Assembly: GCA_021229015.1 (NCBI GenBank)
Contig: CM037789.1
Span: 40,336,926 to 40,400,925, forward strand
From: Solen grandis
Taxonomy: Eukaryota > Mollusca > Bivalvia > Adapedonta > Solenidae
Direction of reading: 5' to 3'
Length of the DNA stretch: 64,000 nt
In this document: positions 58,501-64,000 of the stretch, piece after piece
How the letters are laid out: every line of letters starts with the position of its first letter
Numbering within the stretch: the first letter of the stretch is position 1
The notes under the pieces: model-generated
Told to the model about the DNA's origin: nothing
The model's database searches: none
What the model saw: the letters and a program-made list of their open reading frames with translations, nothing else
Position numbers and translations under genes: made by a program

Positions 58501-60500
58501 TTTAACATATGCAAACAAGCAAAAAAATTTTTAAAAATTTTTTCTAATTTCGTCAGTTTTCTTCCCCAAATTTTTATTCCTTGAGTAACCCTTCATAAAT
58601 TATTGTGAACTGAAAAAATTTTTTTTTCTAATGGTTTATTTTCTCTTTTTTATCATTAATACAACAAAAAGGGAAACCAAAATAATTTAGAAGGGGAAAA
58701 AGAGATTAACAACCGCACATCGTTTTAATTATTTTTTTTCACCAAGCAATAAATAACAACGGGGAAAAAGAAAAAATTTAAAAAAAAAAAAATAAGAGAC
58801 GAAAGAAACCTCAAAGAATTATAAAGGATTATAAAGAATTAACCAAACGTATTTTTTAGCATAAAAACAAAATAAATATAAATTTCAATATTTTAAACAA
58901 TTAAAATACAAAAAAAAAAAATGAAATAAAATTTTTTTTTTTTTCTGACTAATATTTCTAAAAATTTAAAACGAAAAAATCAGAAGTTCTTTGTTCTCCC
59001 TATGGGGTAAAACATGTTTAAAAAGCAATTTTTATCAAAAGGTCCAATTGGGGAAAAAATTAATGGAAAAACTTTAAAATTTCAAAAAATTTCAGGGGGC
59101 CCGGCAAACAAAAATCAAGTTTGAAATAAAAAACCCGATAAAAGGCAAAAAATTTAAAAACTTAAAAAGATAACTATTTTTTTTTGAACCGTCCGAGTTT
59201 TTGATAAAGTTAAAAAATAACCAATAAAAAAAAACACTTTTGCAAAACAAAAGGGTTTTTAAACAAACAAAAGGATTTTGAGCGCAGATATTTAAATACA
59301 GTTAACCTAAAAAAGCGGCCCAAACACATTTAGCAGTCATTTTCTTTTACAAACGAGCATTTTGTTATTTGTTTAACCTTTATTTAACGACCACCCCTAT
59401 TTAACGTTTTATATTTTCTGTTTCCTTGACTTAGGTTAAAACAAAAACTTTTCCATTCTTATTTATAATCACTAAACTCTGGGATAGATTAAAGGTCTTA
59501 GCAAAAGGTCGACTTTTTTTTCAGGGCTATCAACGCAAAAGAACAAAATAAAATAACTGATTTCTCATTTAAACTAAGACAGCGATTTTGCACAAGCCTC
59601 ATAAAAAAAAACAAAATAATTTAACGGACACAATTTAAATTATCCTTAATTATTAAATTTAAAGATTTAATTTAATTTTTTAATTTTTGATTGATTTAAA
59701 GTAAAAAATTTAAAAAAGGGCCCCATTAAAAAGTTTTCTACAAAAAATGCTAAAACAAACACTTTTTGTTTTTTGGGGTTAATTTCCCAACGAGTGTTTT
59801 ATTTTCCCTTTTTTTTAGGTACTTTTGCAAAAACCTGTATCACCTTACATTAAATATCCAATGTCTGGCATACATGTCGTATATCGAATGCTTTTTTAAC
59901 GTGAGGGGGGAAATAACTTTCCCCCTGTTTTTTTTTTGTTATTTCTATTTGTTGTCGTTTTTGGGATCAGAAGGGGGTGGGGGGGTTCTCTGTTAGTGAA
60001 AATTCACGTAAAAAAATAAAGGAATTTAAAAGAGACCGCAGGATCCTTTGATTTTGTGCCAAAAAATATCATGTTATGCAAGAACGATAATGTTTTAAAA
60101 TATCGAGTGAGCAAATACCGATTTAACTTAATAATCAAAAAGCCCAGTTTTGGTTTGCAAATGAGTTTCAGTCAAGTTAGTTTCAAAAATTTTTAAAAGG
60201 GGAGTTTTTGATTTTTCCCGTGAGAAAAAGTGAATTTTGAATAAGAACACTAGACCAAACTATCATAGTGACAAATGCAGACCAAAGAAAAACGGCACAA
60301 TATGCCATTTGAAATTAAAGTATCCGACCCGGGGGCCAGCATATCGGATTTGTTTTGGTTTAATTTCTTTCTGTTGAAATTATATTACAAATAAAAAAAT
60401 TTGCAGGATAAAAAAGGGGCCATCTGCCCAAAAGCAAGTTTTTACGTCATTCATCCTTAAAAACCCTTTCTTCTAAACTGGTAAAAGTGCTATTAAGGAT
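55565..60500. other. Low-quality, homopolymer-inflated sequence
   Basis: From the gap onward, runs of eight or more A, T, G or C are very frequent (A13 at 55565, a G7 run into T7 near 56142, C10 near 56987, T12 near 56901, long A run near 57974, T14 near 58930), unlike the earlier 55 kb. The pattern suggests an unpolished contig or gap fill. All frames here (56-57 kb, 59.8 kb) are unreliable; no gene can be called. Confidence 0.6.
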
Positions 60501-60777
60501 TGGAATTTAAGAATCTTTATTCAAAATGAAATAATTGGTAATCTACAAGTCATATAGTCTCAACTGATCAGTTTTAATCAAAATATGATTAGATAACACT
60601 CGTTTTTTAAAAAATAAATGTGACAAGTCATAGAATAAAATTTTATTAGATTTCATCATATAACGATTTCAATTATCAAAATGATTCCTATAAAAAGTTT
60701 TCACCTGCTTTTAAATATGATATTTGAACAGCTGTAAATGCCTAGGGTGCCAACAATGGCGAAAAAAAGAAGTTTTA

Positions 60778-60783
<6 letters not shown>

Positions 60784-60824
<41 letters not shown>

Positions 60825-60846
60825 AAATATAATTATATATATATAT
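60784..60846. repeat. TA-rich microsatellite
   Basis: Mostly alternating TA with small interruptions, about 60 bp. Confidence 0.9.
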
Positions 60847-61089
60847 TGATGACAGCGATGATTATTTTCTCTCAAGCAGCTTGAATTTTTTTCTCTTAGA
60901 TAAACTTTATATTTTCCAAGAACAATTTTCAAGCTAGCTGTCCTTCTGGATTGGAGTAGCGAAAAATTTGCCTTTGTTTTGGGGTTAATAGCAGCAAGCA
61001 TATTGTCCCAAAAAAAATAATTTCATGTAACAGATGTAGGGTGAGTCCTTGATATAACATTTTTGTTTGTTGGGTTCGACGTTCCAAAA

Positions 61090-61200
61090 CATGTTCAGGT
61101 CATGATAGTAGAGGCCACACTGAAGTATCACGCCGTAGAAACGTGACATAATACTACACCTAGCCACAATAACCAGTCTTGGAATTACCCAAATATGTTA
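61090..61200 (-). mobile_element. SINE (family 1) body fragment
   Basis: Contains CACACTGAAGTATCACGCCG and AACCAGTCTTGGAATTACCC, matching the centre of the full-length SINE at 61508-61795 in the same orientation; both ends are missing. Confidence 0.65.
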
Positions 61201-61507
61201 ACGCTAAAAAAAAAAAGAAATGAAAAAAACAACAAACAAACAAACAAGAAAAAAATAAAAATAAAAACAGAAAGGACGACATTTGCATTATTGTGATGAA
61301 AGTTTCGATACTGATGGTGGCATTTTTATCTGTTTTAAATATTATATTCTAACCGTATGATATTCATACATGCTGTACCTAAATATCCGATACTCAGAAC
61401 CAGTCTTTAATCTCATTCAAAATCATTAGTGTCTTTTATCCAATTTTTCCTAGATCAAAACAAAGTATTTATTTTTTAAAGATATATCATGCCTGTTTGC
61501 ATATTGC

Positions 61508-61795
61508 TGAGTTAAGGTCTCATCGACAGAATTTCAGTCATTTGGAGACTATATCTACTTGAGACAAATATAGGGCTTCCACACTGCAGTATCACGGCGT
61601 AGACAATTGACATGATGCAACACATAGTCACGTTTTCCTGACACAGGGACAACCAGTCCTGGAACTACCCCTATATGTTGAGTGCCAATCAAGGGAGCTA
61701 TACCAGTACCATTTGTAATGTTTTTGGTATGTCGCGGCCGGGAATCGAACCCACAACCTCAAGTTCCAAAGGCGAACGCTCTAGCCACTCTTGTC
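61508..61795 (-). mobile_element. tRNA-derived SINE (family 1), near full length
   Basis: On the minus strand: A-box-like GTGGCTAGAGCG, a perfect B box GGTTCGATTCC, then the same body as at 3446-3743 (GGTACTGGTATAGCTCCC, AGTTCCAGGACTGGTTG, CAAGTAGATATAGTCTCC) and the end ATGACTGAAATTCTGTCG. The two 62-69-codon frames on the plus strand belong to the SINE. Confidence 0.85.
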
Positions 61796-61895
61796 TATTT
61801 ATTCATCCAGTCCCTTGGCTACTTATGCCTTCCCTTGACTTCTTTTTTTTTCAGATTAGTTGTAAATTAACTCCGTTGCAATAAAGATCATCTTT

Positions 61896-62150
61896 GGGAC
61901 CTCCGTGGCCGAGAAAGTAAAGTCGCTGACTTTAACACTCACTCAGCCCCTCACCGCGTGGGTTCGAATCCCGACAGGGTCATTCGGATTGTCATGTGAG
62001 GAAGCCTTCCAGCTGGCTTGCGGTAGGTGGGTGGTTCTACCTGGATGCTTCCGTGCATTCGGGATCTTCCTCCACCTGTAATTAGCTGGACGTCGCTATA
62101 TGACTGAAATACTGTCGAAGCGACGGTAAACTCAAATAATCAAGTCAAGC
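61896..62150 (+). mobile_element. tRNA-derived SINE (family 2)
   Basis: Head like a Ser/Leu tRNA: CTCCGTGGCCGAGAAAGTAA, with a perfect B box GGTTCGAATCC at about 61963. The body has TGTGAGGAAGCCTTCCAGCT and GGTAGGTGGGTGGTTCTACC and ends in ATATGACTGAAATACTGTCG plus a short A-rich tail. The head differs from family 1, but the 3' ATGACTGAAATACTGTCG end is shared, suggesting the same partner LINE tail. Confidence 0.85.
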
Positions 62151-64000
62151 CAAAAAGGGTCATCGTAATCGTTTCGTAGCATACTTATCATCCTTTCTTG
62201 TAGTTAATGATACGTTATTGATAACATAAGGTACAAACTGAATATAATCACGGCATTTATTTGACTAGAAGTCACTTCAAATTTGTTGCCAATCACCCAA
62301 ATCTGTCGACGAATATTTCCACAAAGCAATGTTTCACGAAAGGTGACTTACAAGTCAGAAAGAATTCATTCACTAAGTCATTTCTTCAGACAGTTGAAGC
62401 CTACGACTGTTCGATCTTCTATTGTCTGTAGAAATGTCTAATAGACTCCATCCTATACTTAAGTTCGGGTATAAAATATGCCAAATTAGTTTGCTGGAGA
62501 CAACTGCAGAGACTAATTTGTGAATACGAACAATATTTTCTCATAAATGTCACCAGGTCTGTACATTTTACCTCGAAATGATGTGATAAACCGAGTAATA
62601 CCGACTTAAATCGTAAGTATCTTGAAAACTGTCCCATAAAATATGTTCAACTTCAACTATATAATATAACAGTATCTGCTCAGCATATCTAAATTTAAAA
62701 AAAATGGTGTCACCGTGGTACTTAAAGTAAAGAGACAGTTTATGAACCATGGAATAAGAAAAAAAAGTCAGCTTGAACTAAACAGACATAATAATAATAT
62801 GTTAACCTCTGGCACATTATCATATCATAGCTGTAATTCCTTTGTTCTGTCTACATTGATTGGTTTATTTTTACAAGATGTACCTTTCAGCCGCAACTGC
62901 TTAGAATACGAGTAATTGTCGATTCCAAACTCGTTGCTTGTCCGTAACTATACAAGTATATACCTTTTACAGTAGTCTGGTTACCTCCCTTTTGCGCCCC
63001 ATCGCTACTTATAACTAACTACCAAAATCTTCTTTTAAACAATTCCTCACCAAACGATCGATAAGTTGAACTTTTGACAGTGAAGATTCATGTTTCCGAT
63101 TTGATAATTAGATGCTTTAATAAAATCTTTGGCACGTTGTCCTCGTGGCAGATGGCAGTTACTGACAAACTCCTCGCATCAGTTGCAGTTACTTCTCTTG
63201 ATAAGGAAGTGTAAATTCGGCTGATATTGAAAGGATTCCTTTTTTAAATTTCTTTTTAATTTCTAGTTTTCATATTAGGCAACTTTAATTATTTTTAAAA
63301 TATTTCATTTAAAAATAAGATTCCTAGTGATGAAATAGGTAAAATCATTTTGTAACCAAGGAGTCGAATAATAATACGAGGTTGTAGTTTATTCTTTACA
63401 AATCATCGAAAAGGATCTATGAATTGGAACAGGAGTCTCGTCAAGTCCTCTATAGTAATTAATATTGATAACATGTCATGCAAGTTTACACTTAAAGACA
63501 CGTATATTTAGTGGATGGAAACCAGTCTGTGAACGATATAATTAATATAAGAAGTTAAGAAGAAAAGCTTTAGAGAGTGTGGCAGTAAGAATAGCTCATG
63601 TCAGAAATGAAAAAAGATGGAAACAGTTATGCTTAAAGAGATCACCTTTTAAACTGAACTTTCACTCACTCACATGCCAAATACGGTTAAAAATTAACAC
63701 ACGCAGATGGCAAGATAACATGTTCACAGTTAACAGGACTATAACACCACAGTATTATAAACGGACATAATATTGTAACACACACCTAATTATTCCCTGT
63801 CTACAATTAAAAGAAATCAGAATATTTCGTAAAAATAATGACTGAATGAGCAGCGTATTTCTAATGCCACGCCGGTTTACCTAACTATCAAGTGAGTTGC
63901 TTGGAGGCAGTGTTAAGGTAGCACGCCACACTTAATGTACCACATATTCGAATGGCCAGTAGGAATTTTTTGGATAGGGTAACTATTCTGGGTTTAATGC
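62151..64000. other. Unassigned stretch to window end
   Basis: A minus-strand frame ending at 62419 (YCSYSQISLCSCLQQTNLAY) has coding-like composition after a possible acceptor near 62577, but the support is thin. Nothing else was recognised. Confidence 0.35.

Noticed and set aside
62419..62577. Minus-strand exon-like frame with several Cys
   Set aside because: Weak acceptor, no neighbouring exon and no recognised family.
1..64000. CRISPR arrays, operons, ribosome binding sites, rRNA
   Set aside because: Introns, SINEs and repeat types show eukaryotic DNA; no array of short identical repeats with unique spacers was seen.

Overview
The window looks like nuclear DNA of a mollusc, most likely a bivalve. 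It is AT-rich, with spliced genes (GT-AG introns, TATA/initiator promoters, AATAAA signals). It is crowded with short dispersed repeats and tRNA-derived SINEs whose sequences I associate with bivalve genomes; that taxonomic call rests on memory of repeat types, not on a search. No bacterial-type operons, CRISPR arrays, rRNA or intact tRNA genes were seen. Two runs of exactly 100 N (5365-5464, 55465-55564) are scaffold gaps, and the sequence after the second gap looks poorly polished.

The centre of the window is a gene cluster. Three direct tandem units of about 7.7 kb (16188-23873, 23874-31646, 31647-39246) each carry one complete three-exon gene for a small secreted protein of 117-119 residues. 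Each gene has a 29-nt noncoding first exon behind a TATA box and initiator, a 73-nt coding exon for the signal peptide, and a terminal exon for a Lys-rich then Ser/Glu-rich mature region. An older, diverged fourth paralogue (89 residues) lies at 42448-44726 with the same 29-nt and 73-nt exons, the same intron phase and recognisably related promoter, upstream and downstream DNA. The family is unknown to me. Its features (signal peptide, low Cys, Ser-x-Glu sites, strong core promoter, tandem amplification) suggest an abundant secreted, possibly phosphorylated, largely disordered protein. A role in an extracellular matrix, mineral, mucus or immune secretion is conjecture.

Every coding difference among the three young copies changes the protein. 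Exon 3 has diverged more than the adjacent intron. Each copy also has its own quirk: an upstream out-of-frame ATG in copy 1, and a TATA variant plus a stop-codon loss in copy 3.

Layout. 1-4.4 kb: dispersed and tandem repeats, SINEs and a MITE. 4.4-11 kb: mostly unassigned, with a TATA/initiator candidate at 6857 and a GTCAGGGAAAAG-type repeat near 10.1 kb. 11.2 kb: a coding-like terminal exon on the minus strand. 11.4-16.2 kb: unassigned AT-rich DNA. 16.2-39.2 kb: the triplicated unit. 39.2-45.7 kb: dispersed repeats and the fourth paralogue. 46-46.8 kb: a pogo-like non-autonomous transposon with TA duplications. 47.3-55.4 kb: isolated coding-like exons (one resembling a rhamnose/galactose-binding lectin domain), minisatellites and a near-perfect 51-bp-arm hairpin at 54.2 kb. 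55.6-60.8 kb: low-quality homopolymer-rich sequence. 61-62.2 kb: two tRNA-derived SINEs of different families in opposite orientations. 62.2-64 kb: unassigned.
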